Source of the DNA: Actinomycetota bacterium
Lineage (GTDB): Bacteria > Actinomycetota > Humimicrobiia > Humimicrobiales > Humimicrobiaceae
Length of the DNA stretch: 11,459 nt
NCBI GenBank assembly: GCA_003563375.1
Contig: PWSB01000125.1
Location: 1-11,459 of the forward strand
Reading direction: 5' to 3'
Part shown: positions 1 through 6,823 of the stretch, piece after piece
How the letters are laid out: every line of letters starts with the position of its first letter
Numbering within the stretch: position 1 is the stretch's first letter
Made by a program: the position numbers and the translations under genes
The notes under the pieces: generated by a model
What the model was told of the DNA's origin: nothing
The model's database searches: none
Seen by the model: the letters and a program-made list of their open reading frames with translations, nothing else

Positions 1-452
1 ACAGGCCCGCTTACGGGGGTTATGAAATCCCTTTTACTCTGCATGCATGCCTGCCTGGCTATCTTCTGCCACCTGGAAATTTTTGCCTCTGCCTTTTTTG
101 GGTCCGGGACTATCCTATTGCTTATAACAGGGATAACGGCATCTGCCCCTATCTCACAGGCCTTCTGTATCAAAACTTCCATGGCAGCCTTCTTTAAGAT
201 ACATTGAAACAGGGTTATGTCAGGTATTTTTTTCTCTATTCTCCTCTTTCCGGTTATAGAAAGGGTGGCGTGTTCTTTTTTTATATCCAAAATCTTGGCT
301 TCATATCTGAAGCTAAAATTATCAGACAAGCTGACCTTGCTTTCCGGGCCTGCCCTTAAGACTTTTACAAGATGATCGAATTCTTCTCCGGAAAGGACTA
401 TGGTTTGGCCGTCGATGTCATCAGGACTAATAAAAAAATATGGGTAACTCAT
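1..452 (-). CDS. rsmE: 16S rRNA (uracil-1498-N3)-methyltransferase RsmE, N-terminal part
   Basis: This is the first 150 codons of RsmE; the gene runs off the left edge. RsmE methylates N3 of U1498 in 16S rRNA using S-adenosylmethionine. I translated it from an ATG at 452-450. Visible family features are HLVKVLR at residues 27-33 in the PUA-like RNA-binding domain, QKACEIGAD at 96-104 followed by a conserved R at 113, and RWQKIARQACMQSKR at 127-141, which opens the SPOUT methyltransferase domain. The C-terminal trefoil knot that binds the cofactor is outside the window. The start lies 8 bases after the dnaJ stop and has no clear Shine-Dalgarno sequence, so its translation is probably coupled to dnaJ. 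The position after hrcA and dnaJ matches actinobacterial gene order. The function call is firm; intactness cannot be judged. Confidence 0.9.
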   Translation of the reverse strand, partial: MSYPYFFISPDDIDGQTIVLSGEEFDHLVKVLRAGPESKVSLSDNFSFRYEAKILDIKKEHATLSITGKRRIEKKIPDITLFQCILKKAAMEVLIQKACEIGADAVIPVISNRIVPDPKKAEAKISRWQKIARQACMQSKRDFITPVSGP

Positions 453-460
453 TGGTCAAG

Positions 461-1591
461 TTATTTTCTGAAAGCATTTTTCAAACTTGAAAAGAAATCG
501 CTTCCCACCGATACTTCTTCATCCCTGCCCTGGGCATATTTAGCCAGAAGTTCTGCTTCCTCAGCTGACAGCCTTGTAGGTATGCTGACCTTTATATTAA
601 CAATATGGTCTGCTCTTCGGTAACCGTTCAAAGGTACAAACCCCCTGGCCTTTAACACTTTCTTGGTTTCAGGTTGGGTGCCCGGTTTGACCTCCAGCTC
701 TTCCTCCCCATCCAGGGTGGGTATTTTTAGCTTACACCCAAGGGCAGCCTGGGCAAATGATATCTTGGCGTCGGACACTACATTGTCCTTTTCCCTCTTA
801 AGTACAGGGTGCGGATGGACTTTGGCAGTTACATACAGGTCCCCGCATATTGAACCCCTTCCCAGGGAATTGCCTTCACCTGATACTCTTAACCTGTCCT
901 GGTCATGTATTCCTGCAGGTATGTCGACCTTTAGCTTCTTCTTCATCTTCCTGTAACCTGAGCCCGAGCATTTTTTGCAGGGGTCAGTGACTACTTTTCC
1001 GTCTCCGCCGCAGTTTTTACAGGTAGATGTTGTCACTATGCTTCCCAGAAAAGTCTGGCGCTGGCTTCTTACCTGGCCTGTGCCTCCGCACAGCGAACAG
1101 GTAGTTATTCCTTCCTCGCTCGCGCTTCCCTTGCCGCCGCACTTATCGCATAGGTCATCCGCAAAATATTCGACCTCTTTTTTTACCCCAAAGGCGGATT
1201 CTTTAAAACTTATATCCACCTTTGTTTCTATATCCGAACCCTGGCTCTGGGGCCTTCTCGAACGGGAGGAAAAACCATGCCCGAAACTGCTTCCGAAAAA
1301 CATGTCGAATATATCTCCAAAGCCGAACTCTTCAAAAACGCTGCCAAAATCGGATTCATTGAAAAGGTTGTTGCTAAACCCGTATTGATCATAATGCATC
1401 CTTTTTTTATCATCGTTTAAAACCGCATAAGCTTCGGATATCTCCTTAAACCTTTCCTCCGCTTTAGGGTCTTCATTATTAACATCAGGATGGTATTTAT
1501 GCGCCAGCCTGCGGTATGCTTTTTTTAATTCATCTTTCGTGCACTGCCTGGAAACTCCCAGGACCTCATAATAATCTCTTTTCTGTGCCAC
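461..1591 (-). CDS. dnaJ: Chaperone protein DnaJ (type I Hsp40)
   Basis: This is a cytoplasmic co-chaperone that delivers unfolded clients to DnaK and stimulates its ATPase. The 376-residue protein has every type I domain in order: a J domain (about 5-70) with the essential HPD at 34-36, a Gly/Phe-rich linker (about 71-118), a cysteine-rich zinc domain with four CxxCxGxG repeats starting at 148, 165, 191 and 205, and the C-terminal client-binding domains to the end. All eight zinc cysteines are present, so it looks functional. The start is GTG at 1591-1589, supported by GAGGTGAT ending 7 bases upstream, a near-perfect match to the 16S rRNA tail. It follows hrcA by 69 bases and precedes rsmE by 8. 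No dnaK or grpE is nearby, so this may be a second DnaJ like actinobacterial DnaJ2, with the dnaK operon elsewhere. That paralogy is inferred. Confidence 0.95.
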   Translation of the reverse strand: MAQKRDYYEVLGVSRQCTKDELKKAYRRLAHKYHPDVNNEDPKAEERFKEISEAYAVLNDDKKRMHYDQYGFSNNLFNESDFGSVFEEFGFGDIFDMFFGSSFGHGFSSRSRRPQSQGSDIETKVDISFKESAFGVKKEVEYFADDLCDKCGGKGSASEEGITTCSLCGGTGQVRSQRQTFLGSIVTTSTCKNCGGDGKVVTDPCKKCSGSGYRKMKKKLKVDIPAGIHDQDRLRVSGEGNSLGRGSICGDLYVTAKVHPHPVLKREKDNVVSDAKISFAQAALGCKLKIPTLDGEEELEVKPGTQPETKKVLKARGFVPLNGYRRADHIVNIKVSIPTRLSAEEAELLAKYAQGRDEEVSVGSDFFSSLKNAFRK

Positions 1592-1660
1592 TTCTTATAT
1601 CACCTCAAAAATTTTTACCTGAAGTTCAAAATGATAAACTATTTTCATTATTTTTTCCAA

Positions 1661-2698
1661 TCAAGACTTCTGAGCAAACCATTCGCTTAAGTTTACCCTG
1701 AAAACATTAAGCACATTTATAACTTTCCGGTAATCCATCCTCTTTGGCCCCAGGACTCCTATTGCTCCGGAAGTCTGATTGTAGATCTTGTACTTTGAAG
1801 CGATAAGGCTCAGCTCATCTGTTTCCTTTTCAAAGATCTCAGAACCTATCTTTATTATAAAATCACTGTCCTCGGAGATATCCAGCAAAAGCTTCATAAG
1901 CATGTATTCGTTTTCTATGATCCTTAAGACCTTCCTTATCTTTTTTAGGTCTATGAACTCAGGCTGGCTTAACACATCACAGGTCCCATGAACATAAATA
2001 TGGTTATACTGCAGGCTCTGGGCTGCGTAATCCTTTATAATCCCTATGACCTTCTTGGCCATCAGCACAAGATGTGCTTCATTTTTCGGCAGCTTGAAGT
2101 TTTCTGTATCGATATCTGTTATCAGCTTGTCCTTGAACTGCATATTAAGGATGTTGGCCAGTGCCTGCAGATCAAGCCTGGTATAGGAGCCTTCTGCAGA
2201 GAAATGCCTCTTGTACACGCTTCCTGTATCAGTTATAAGGACCATCAGGAAGTTATTGTCATCCAGATTAAGCAGCTCTATATGCCTCAACCTGCTCTGG
2301 CTGACCGTAGGGGCTACTATCATCGAAAGATAGCTGGTGACCCTTGCCACATTCTCAGAAGACTTTTTTAATATGGTCTCAAGCTCCATATCTCCAGACA
2401 GTCCCAGGCTCATCGCCGGCAGTGCATCCTGGCCGGCTTTTTTATAAAGCCCCCCCTTTATCAGATTATCCACATAAAACCTGTACCCGCGGTCAGTGGG
2501 TATCCTTCCTGCAGAGGTATGGGGATGTGTAAGGTAGCCCATCTCCTCGAGCTCAGCCATATCCTTTCGGATGGTCGCAGTGCTCACCCCAAGGCTTGGG
2601 CTCAAGGATACGCTCTTAGAGGATACCGGCTCAGCGTCTTTTATAAAACGTATCACTACCTGTTTAATTATTTCTTTTTTTCTTTCACTAAGTTCCAT
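1661..2698 (-). CDS. hrcA: Heat-inducible transcription repressor HrcA
   Basis: HrcA represses class I heat-shock genes by binding the CIRCE inverted repeat; GroEL is known to assist its folding. The 345-residue protein is full length for the family. The N-terminal winged helix occupies about residues 1-75, with ERKKEIIKQVV at the start and the recognition-helix region STATIRKDMAELEEMGYL at 39-56. The diagnostic TSAGRIPTDRGYRFYVD follows at 61-77. A GAF-like middle and dimerisation region follows, and the C-terminal family motif GPKRMDY is at 317-323. The start is ATG at 2698-2696; GGAG lies upstream but rather far away, so initiation may be weak. It is the first gene of hrcA-dnaJ-rsmE and diverges from the thiamine operon. 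I found no CIRCE element upstream, so autoregulation is not supported by this sequence. Confidence 0.95.
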   Translation of the reverse strand: MELSERKKEIIKQVVIRFIKDAEPVSSKSVSLSPSLGVSTATIRKDMAELEEMGYLTHPHTSAGRIPTDRGYRFYVDNLIKGGLYKKAGQDALPAMSLGLSGDMELETILKKSSENVARVTSYLSMIVAPTVSQSRLRHIELLNLDDNNFLMVLITDTGSVYKRHFSAEGSYTRLDLQALANILNMQFKDKLITDIDTENFKLPKNEAHLVLMAKKVIGIIKDYAAQSLQYNHIYVHGTCDVLSQPEFIDLKKIRKVLRIIENEYMLMKLLLDISEDSDFIIKIGSEIFEKETDELSLIASKYKIYNQTSGAIGVLGPKRMDYRKVINVLNVFRVNLSEWFAQKS

Positions 2699-2767
2699 AA
2701 TATTAAAACCGCTCCGTTTGACTTTTTAGCATTTAGTGGTAATATATTTTTGTATAAAGTCATTACT

Positions 2768-2775
2768 ATTATAAT
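2768..2775. promoter_or_regulatory. Symmetric -10 element shared by hrcA and the thiamine operon
   Basis: The octamer ATTATAAT is its own reverse complement, so each strand carries a perfect TATAAT (2770-2775 on plus, 2773-2768 on minus). The plus copy would start transcription near 2782, about 20 bases before the TPP aptamer. The minus copy would start near 2761, giving hrcA a leader of about 60 bases. The -35 sites are poor: TTTAAT at 2796-2791 for minus with a 17-base spacer, and nothing convincing at standard spacing for plus. A TTGACT at 2718-2723 with TATATT at 2743-2748 is an alternative plus promoter, but its 19-base spacer is long. This is a prediction from sequence only. Confidence 0.45.
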
Positions 2776-2802
2776 GAAAATTCTTTGAAAATTAAATAAG
2801 AA

Positions 2803-2892
2803 AGCACTGGGGGAGCTCAATGAGCTGAGAGGGCAGCCAAAACTGCCGACCCCGACTACCTGAACTAGATAATACTAGCGTAGGGAAGTGTA
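2803..2892 (+). ncRNA. TPP riboswitch aptamer (THI element)
   Basis: This cis-acting RNA binds thiamine pyrophosphate. All helices can be drawn: P1 CACT/AGTG (2805-2808 with 2887-2890), P2 GGGG/CCCC (2810-2813 with 2850-2853), P3 AGCTC/GAGCT (2814-2818 with 2822-2826), an extra P3a stem GGCAG/CTGCC (2832-2836 with 2843-2847), P4 CTAC/GTAG (2856-2859 with 2880-2883) and P5 CTAG/CTAG (2865-2868 with 2875-2878). The conserved pyrimidine-sensing CTGAGA (2825-2830), the GACCC segment, and the pyrophosphate-sensing GATAATACTAGCGTAGGGAAG are intact. It sits upstream of a thiamine pyrophosphokinase and a Yko transporter, both classic TPP-regulated genes, and is followed by a terminator. Confidence 0.97.
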
Positions 2893-2904
2893 TAATAAAT
2901 ATAT

Positions 2905-2932
2905 GCCGACCCCTTGCTGGGTTGGCTTTTTT
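2905..2932 (+). terminator. Intrinsic terminator, riboswitch expression platform
   Basis: An eight-base-pair stem, GCCGACCC (2905-2912) with GGGTTGGC (2919-2926), containing one G-U pair, closes a six-base loop and is followed directly by six T residues (2927-2932). It lies 14 bases after the TPP aptamer and before thiN, so it is the likely OFF structure that stops transcription when TPP is bound. Its left arm repeats a ten-base segment of the aptamer, which suggests how the alternative ON fold might form (see findings). Confidence 0.9.
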
Positions 2933-2966
2933 ATTTATACAAGGACAGTGAAATGATTTAAGGAAT

Positions 2967-3629
2967 ATGATGGGAAAAAATAAAAGAGCGATAATAATTA
3001 CCAATGGAGACATATATCATCCAAAAATAATAAAAAAACATATAAAATCCCTTGGGTTTGATGCCGGTGATACAGTTATAAGTGCTGATGGTGGGGCTAA
3101 AAACGCCATAAAGCTCGGCTTGGACACCAGGATCGTCACCGGAGATATGGACAGCATAGAGGAAGGGATAAAGAAAAGGCTAAGGTCGAAAGGCGTAAGG
3201 TTCGTCACGGAGAAACCCGAAAAAGATTACAGCGATACCCATCTTGCATTAAGAGAGGCCATAAAGGAGGGAGCTGATAAAATAATTATCCTGGCTGCAA
3301 TAGGCAGCAGGGTCGACCACAGTCTCGCAAACCTGCATCTGCTGGCGGACCCTTTCCTATCCAAGGCGGACATAAGCATAGTCACCGAGACAGAACATAT
3401 CTTTGCGGTCCAAAAACCTGTTTATCTAAAAGGCGGAAAGGGTAAGCGGTTAAGTCTTTTTTCCCTTACCCCTTATACATTTTTTACTGAAACTCGGGGA
3501 TTAAAATACAGATTAGAAAATGAAAAGCTTCTTTTTTCACCAATCAGGGGCATTAGCAATATATTCGAACAAGATACAGCATTTTTAGGCATAAAGGAAG
3601 GCATAGTCCTTATAGTAAAAGAGATCTGA
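2967..3629 (+). CDS. thiN: Thiamine pyrophosphokinase
   Basis: This cytoplasmic enzyme transfers pyrophosphate from ATP to thiamine, giving TPP and AMP. The protein has about 220 residues, normal for the family. The N-terminal catalytic domain shows DGG at 41-43, GDMDS at 59-63, KDYSDTHLAL at 86-95 and GSRVDH at 113-118, the usual metal, ATP and thiamine residues. The C-terminal beta domain shows GLKYRL at 178-183 and the thiamine-contacting SN at 197-198. Two ATGs lie in tandem at 2967 and 2970; AAGGA at 2960-2964 is spaced better for the second, so the true start may be one codon later. It is the first gene after the TPP riboswitch. No thiamine-synthesis gene is in the window, so the operon looks like salvage: imported thiamine is pyrophosphorylated directly. 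The symbol follows the bacterial ThiN usage. Confidence 0.95.
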   Translation: MMGKNKRAIIITNGDIYHPKIIKKHIKSLGFDAGDTVISADGGAKNAIKLGLDTRIVTGDMDSIEEGIKKRLRSKGVRFVTEKPEKDYSDTHLALREAIKEGADKIIILAAIGSRVDHSLANLHLLADPFLSKADISIVTETEHIFAVQKPVYLKGGKGKRLSLFSLTPYTFFTETRGLKYRLENEKLLFSPIRGISNIFEQDTAFLGIKEGIVLIVKEI

Positions 3630-3634
3630 GGAGG
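3629..3634 (+). promoter_or_regulatory. Orphan strong Shine-Dalgarno sequence
   Basis: A perfect AGGAGG begins at the last base of the thiN stop codon. No ATG, GTG or TTG occurs within the normal 5-10 base distance. The nearest candidate, TTG at 3656, is 21 bases away and opens a 25-codon frame ending at 3733. It could be a relic of a lost start codon, a site for a non-standard start, or chance. Confidence 0.5.
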
Positions 3635-3668
3635 AAGTCTCAAAGAAAACTAAATTTGTTAAAAAAGA

Positions 3669-3723
3669 CTCAAGGGCAACGGGTTTTCCATCCTGTTTTG
3701 TGCCTTTGGGCGAAGCGAAAGGA
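3669..3723 (+). promoter_or_regulatory. Possible switching leader before ykoE
   Basis: Two hairpins share one strand and cannot coexist. Hairpin A pairs CTCAAGGGCA (3669-3678) with TGCCTTTGGG (3701-3710), ten pairs with two G-U, and encloses ACGGG/CCTGT (3679-3683 with 3692-3696). Hairpin B pairs CCTTT (3703-3707) with AAAGG (3718-3722) plus an inner GC/GC around a GAA loop, and would hide AAAGGA (3718-3723), the likely ykoE ribosome binding site. Forming A frees that site. I recognise no known riboswitch family here. The pairing is visible; regulation is inferred. Confidence 0.35.
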
Positions 3724-3735
3724 ATGGTTATAAAA

Positions 3736-4326
3736 ATGATTGAACACAAAAAAAAGGAATACGGCTATACTACCATGGATGTGGTAATGATCGCAGTCAT
3801 AGGGGTTGTATTTGCTATACTTTTCTGGGCTTACAACCAGATGTTTGCATTCATATTCCCGTTTATTAGCGCGTCACCTATCACTATCCAGGCCTTTGTG
3901 GGGTTCTGGTTTATAGCAGGAATAGTGTCAGGCTGTATAGTACAGAAACCAGGTGCAGCCTTTCTGGGCGAATTTATAGCAGCGGTCATATCCATGCTTC
4001 TGGGAAGTATATGGGGGGTATGGGTTATAGTCTCCGGAATCATGCAAGGTCTAGGCGTTGAAGCTGTGTTTGCAGCTTACCGGTATAAAAAATTCACTTA
4101 TTTTACGGTCGCCCTTGCAGGAATATTTACTGCGGTGATCTCGTTCTTCTTCCCTGAAGCGGTAACCGAGGGTTTTCTAGCCTATAGGCTTCCGATCATA
4201 GTGGGAATGCTTGTGGTAAGGATGGCTAGCGGTGCATTGCTCGGCGGGGCCCTTGGTAAATTTATAACTGACAGTGTAGCCAAAACAGGAATTCTTAGAA
4301 ATTTCAAGGTAGGAAAAGCTAGATGA
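3736..4326 (+). CDS. ykoE: ECF transporter substrate-binding subunit YkoE (thiamine/hydroxymethylpyrimidine)
   Basis: This membrane S-component captures thiamine or its pyrimidine precursor for the energy-coupling factor transporter. From this start the protein has 196 residues, with roughly six hydrophobic segments (about 14-42, 51-69, 76-95, 96-110, 122-140 and 153-175). YkoE hallmarks are QKPGAA at 70-75, the GIMQGLGVEAVFAAYRYKK stretch at 101-119, and the C-terminal KTGILRNF at 183-190. The reading frame is open further upstream, to a GTG at 3700 and an ATG at 3724. I prefer ATG 3736 because AAAGGA at 3718-3723 is better spaced for it and family members begin just before the first membrane helix. 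The gene overlaps ykoD by ATGA. Substrate specificity is inferred from the family, the TPP riboswitch and the neighbouring kinase. Confidence 0.88.
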   Translation: MIEHKKKEYGYTTMDVVMIAVIGVVFAILFWAYNQMFAFIFPFISASPITIQAFVGFWFIAGIVSGCIVQKPGAAFLGEFIAAVISMLLGSIWGVWVIVSGIMQGLGVEAVFAAYRYKKFTYFTVALAGIFTAVISFFFPEAVTEGFLAYRLPIIVGMLVVRMASGALLGGALGKFITDSVAKTGILRNFKVGKAR

Positions 4327-6008
4327 GAGACCCGGTCATCTCGATTAGGGATTTTAGTCTTTCCTATGACGGCAAACATAAGGTTCTTGAAGGCATAAAT
4401 GCAGATATTTTGCCCTCTGAAAGGTTGCTTGTCCTGGGACCTTCGGGCTGCGGCAAAAGCAGCCTTATGCTCTGTTTTAATGGAATAATACCTAATCTTA
4501 TAGACGGAAGGCTTGGGGGCAACTTACTCCTTAGAGGAAAAGATATATGTTCCATGCAGGTAAACGAGCTTACCAGGGAGGTAGGAATAGTATTCCAGGA
4601 CCCTGAAAGCCAGTTTTCAATGCTCAAAGTGTTGGACGAGGTCGCTTTTGGACTTGAAAACCTGGCAAAACCAAGGGATGAAATACTTGCCGGAAGCACC
4701 GATGCCCTGAAAAATGTAGGACTCATAGGCCATGCCGATGAGCTGCTCTCAAGGCTTTCAGGCGGCATGAAACAAAGGGTGGCCATCGCTTCCATACTAG
4801 CCATGGACCAGAACATACTTGTTTTTGATGAACCTACCTCAAACCTGGATCCCGAGGGCACAAGACAGGTAGCCGGGATTATAAGGGGGATGCCCCGGTC
4901 CAAGACCCTGATAGTCATAGAACATAAACTGGACCAGTTTATCGATATATTCGATAAAATCCTTCTGCTTTCAGGCAAAGGCTCAATGATAGCATACGGC
5001 CCCACAAGAGAGATACTAAAAAAATATCTTAAGCAGTTTAAGGATATGGGCATTTGGATCCCCCAGATACCCAGGTTCTTTCTAAGGCTAAAAGAGGACA
5101 ATATTGGGACAGACAGCCTTCCATTAAACCTGGACCAGGCCAGGGAAAGCATAAAGAGGTCAAAGGAAGCCAGGATAATCGAGGCACTTGACAGCCAGGT
5201 GCAAAAAAGAATAAAAGACGGCAGCAGGCCAAAAAATGCCCCGGCAGTAAAGGTCAAGGACCTGAGTTTTTCTTTTAATGCCGGAGAGCCCGTCTTAGAA
5301 GACATAACCTTTACCGTAGGCAAGGGTGACTTTGTAGGCTTGGTAGGGCCTAATGGAAGTGGAAAGACCACCCTGGCAAAACTTATGATAGGGCTCTATG
5401 GGCTAAAACCTCCCTCAGAGATAGATTTTTTCCTACCTGATGGAAAGATTATCAGAGAAAGGGACAAGATCAGTAAAAAATGCGGTTATGTTTTCCAAAA
5501 TCCTGAACATCAGTTCATTGAAGAGAATGTATTTGACGAGCTTGCATACGGGCTCAAAATAGCTAAATATGGCCAGGATGCCATAAAATCCAAGACCTGG
5601 GATATGTTGGGACTCCTCGGCCTGAAAGGACTCTCCGCATCCAGCCCCTTTAACCTCAGCCAGGGGCAGAAGAGGAAACTGTCTGTAGCATCTATACTGA
5701 TCATGGACCATGACCTTCTTATTTTAGATGAACCCACCTTTGGGCTGGATTTTGCGGCTACCACCATGCTGATGGAACTCCTCTCAGATTATAACCGCAA
5801 AGGCAAGACCATCATCATCATCACCCATGACATGAATATTATCTTTAAGTACACAAGTAGGGTCCTGGTACTTTATAAAGGGAGGCTTGCCTTTGACAGG
5901 CCTACCAGCCAGCTTATTGACCACACGCAGCTTATAAGCAAGGCCAGCCTGGAGGTCCCTCCGCTTATAAAGCTTTTTAAAGAGGTGGGGGAACATGCAG
6001 TTTTTTGA
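4323..6008 (+). CDS. ykoD: ECF transporter double ATPase subunit YkoD
   Basis: This is a fused pair of ABC ATPase domains that powers the ECF transporter at the inner face of the membrane. The protein has 561 residues. Domain 1 shows Walker A GPSGCGKSS at 39-47, Q-loop FQDPESQ at 91-97, signature LSGGMKQR at 145-152, Walker B ILVFDEPT at 165-172 and switch histidine at 201. A linker of about 100 residues follows. Domain 2 shows Walker A GPNGSGKTT at 342-350, Q-loop FQNPEHQ at 391-397, signature LSQGQKRKL at 445-453, Walker B LLILDEPT at 465-472 and histidine 502. Both sites look catalytically complete. It overlaps ykoE by four bases and ykoC by 14, so the three are translationally coupled. 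The large open frame on the opposite strand is an antisense shadow. Confidence 0.94.
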   Translation: MRDPVISIRDFSLSYDGKHKVLEGINADILPSERLLVLGPSGCGKSSLMLCFNGIIPNLIDGRLGGNLLLRGKDICSMQVNELTREVGIVFQDPESQFSMLKVLDEVAFGLENLAKPRDEILAGSTDALKNVGLIGHADELLSRLSGGMKQRVAIASILAMDQNILVFDEPTSNLDPEGTRQVAGIIRGMPRSKTLIVIEHKLDQFIDIFDKILLLSGKGSMIAYGPTREILKKYLKQFKDMGIWIPQIPRFFLRLKEDNIGTDSLPLNLDQARESIKRSKEARIIEALDSQVQKRIKDGSRPKNAPAVKVKDLSFSFNAGEPVLEDITFTVGKGDFVGLVGPNGSGKTTLAKLMIGLYGLKPPSEIDFFLPDGKIIRERDKISKKCGYVFQNPEHQFIEENVFDELAYGLKIAKYGQDAIKSKTWDMLGLLGLKGLSASSPFNLSQGQKRKLSVASILIMDHDLLILDEPTFGLDFAATTMLMELLSDYNRKGKTIIIITHDMNIIFKYTSRVLVLYKGRLAFDRPTSQLIDHTQLISKASLEVPPLIKLFKEVGEHAVF

Positions 6009-6813
6009 TTATGTAGAAAAAGATTCTGTTCTACACCGTATAAATCCAAGCCTTAAGCTTCTCCTTATAATGGCTCTGATGTTTACGGTCACCTTTGTAT
6101 ATGACCCCTACACCACTTTTGGTTTTGCCCTGCTGGGCATGCTCCAGCTTACCGTACTGGCTAGGCTTCCCGTACTTAAAATATTTAAGATGATGCTCCC
6201 TCTAACCTTGATGCTCGCCGCCATAACCATTACCAGCATAATAGCTTTTGACGTAAGCCTGGAGCAGGACCCTGTAGTAGTGCTTACCATAGGAAACTTT
6301 TTGATAAGCTGGGCAAGCATAATGTTCGGACTGACCATAGGGCTCAGGATATTTTGTTTTCTAATCTATTCCATCATGTTTGTAGCTACCACAGACCCTA
6401 CGGATTTTATACTGAGCCTGATATTGCAGCTCAGGTTAAGCCCAAAAATCGGTTTTGGCACACTTGCAGGCTACAGGTTTGTACCTTTGCTTGGAGCAGA
6501 GTACCAGAACATCCACCAGGCTCACATGATAAGGGGCTCGGAACAAAGACAGGGACCCCTTCAAAGAATTAAAAGACTAAAAAGATATTCAGTGCCATTG
6601 CTGGTAGGTGCAATAAGAAAAGCCCAGAGGGTTGCCATCGCCATGGACAGCAAAGGATTTTTGGCTTACCGTGACAGGACCTACCTTCGGGATGTGCGCA
6701 TAAAAAGATCAGATATTTTTTATCTGGTAATAATTTTGTTAACATATTTATTATTACTGGCTATTCTGACCCATTACGGTATCACGTTATGGGGTTACAG
6801 AAGCTTAAGATAA
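5995..6813 (+). CDS. ykoC: ECF transporter transmembrane subunit YkoC (EcfT)
   Basis: This membrane coupling protein links the ATPase domains to the substrate-binding subunit. The 272-residue protein has an N-terminal NPSLKLLL motif at 17-24 typical of EcfT and several hydrophobic helices (about 21-37, 43-58, 66-85, 103-130 and 239-262). The two coupling motifs, usually written ARG, appear as IRG at 179-181 within AHMIRGSEQR and as SKG at 219-221 within AMDSKGFLAYR. These insert into grooves of the ATPases, so the second departs from consensus at the arginine. The start ATG is preceded by a purine-rich GAGGTGGGG and lies inside the end of ykoD. It completes ykoE-ykoD-ykoC. Confidence 0.92.
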   Translation: MQFFDYVEKDSVLHRINPSLKLLLIMALMFTVTFVYDPYTTFGFALLGMLQLTVLARLPVLKIFKMMLPLTLMLAAITITSIIAFDVSLEQDPVVVLTIGNFLISWASIMFGLTIGLRIFCFLIYSIMFVATTDPTDFILSLILQLRLSPKIGFGTLAGYRFVPLLGAEYQNIHQAHMIRGSEQRQGPLQRIKRLKRYSVPLLVGAIRKAQRVAIAMDSKGFLAYRDRTYLRDVRIKRSDIFYLVIILLTYLLLLAILTHYGITLWGYRSLR

Positions 6814-6823
6814 GGAGGAAAAG

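Noticed and set aside
975..1388. Plus-strand open frame of 137 codons
   Set aside because: It is the antisense of the dnaJ zinc-finger and Gly/Phe regions; the cysteine repeats on the minus strand show which strand codes.
2699..2790. CIRCE operator upstream of hrcA
   Set aside because: Only a right half-site (seven of nine bases) is present; nine bases plus spacer further on there is no TTAGCACTC-like left arm.
2953..2961. ATG ATT TAA mini-frame just before thiN
   Set aside because: Two codons after an AAGGA-like sequence is too little to call a leader peptide; chance is sufficient.
4364..5371. Long open frame of 335 codons on the minus strand
   Set aside because: It lies wholly opposite ykoD, whose motifs are complete, and its translation is low-complexity Ser/Leu/Pro-rich with no recognisable domain. 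It is an antisense shadow.
5655..5690. Second ATPase signature of YkoD reads LSQGQ instead of LSGGQ
   Set aside because: Variation at this position is common in ECF ATPases, and Walker A, Walker B and the switch histidine are intact, so I do not regard it as inactivating.
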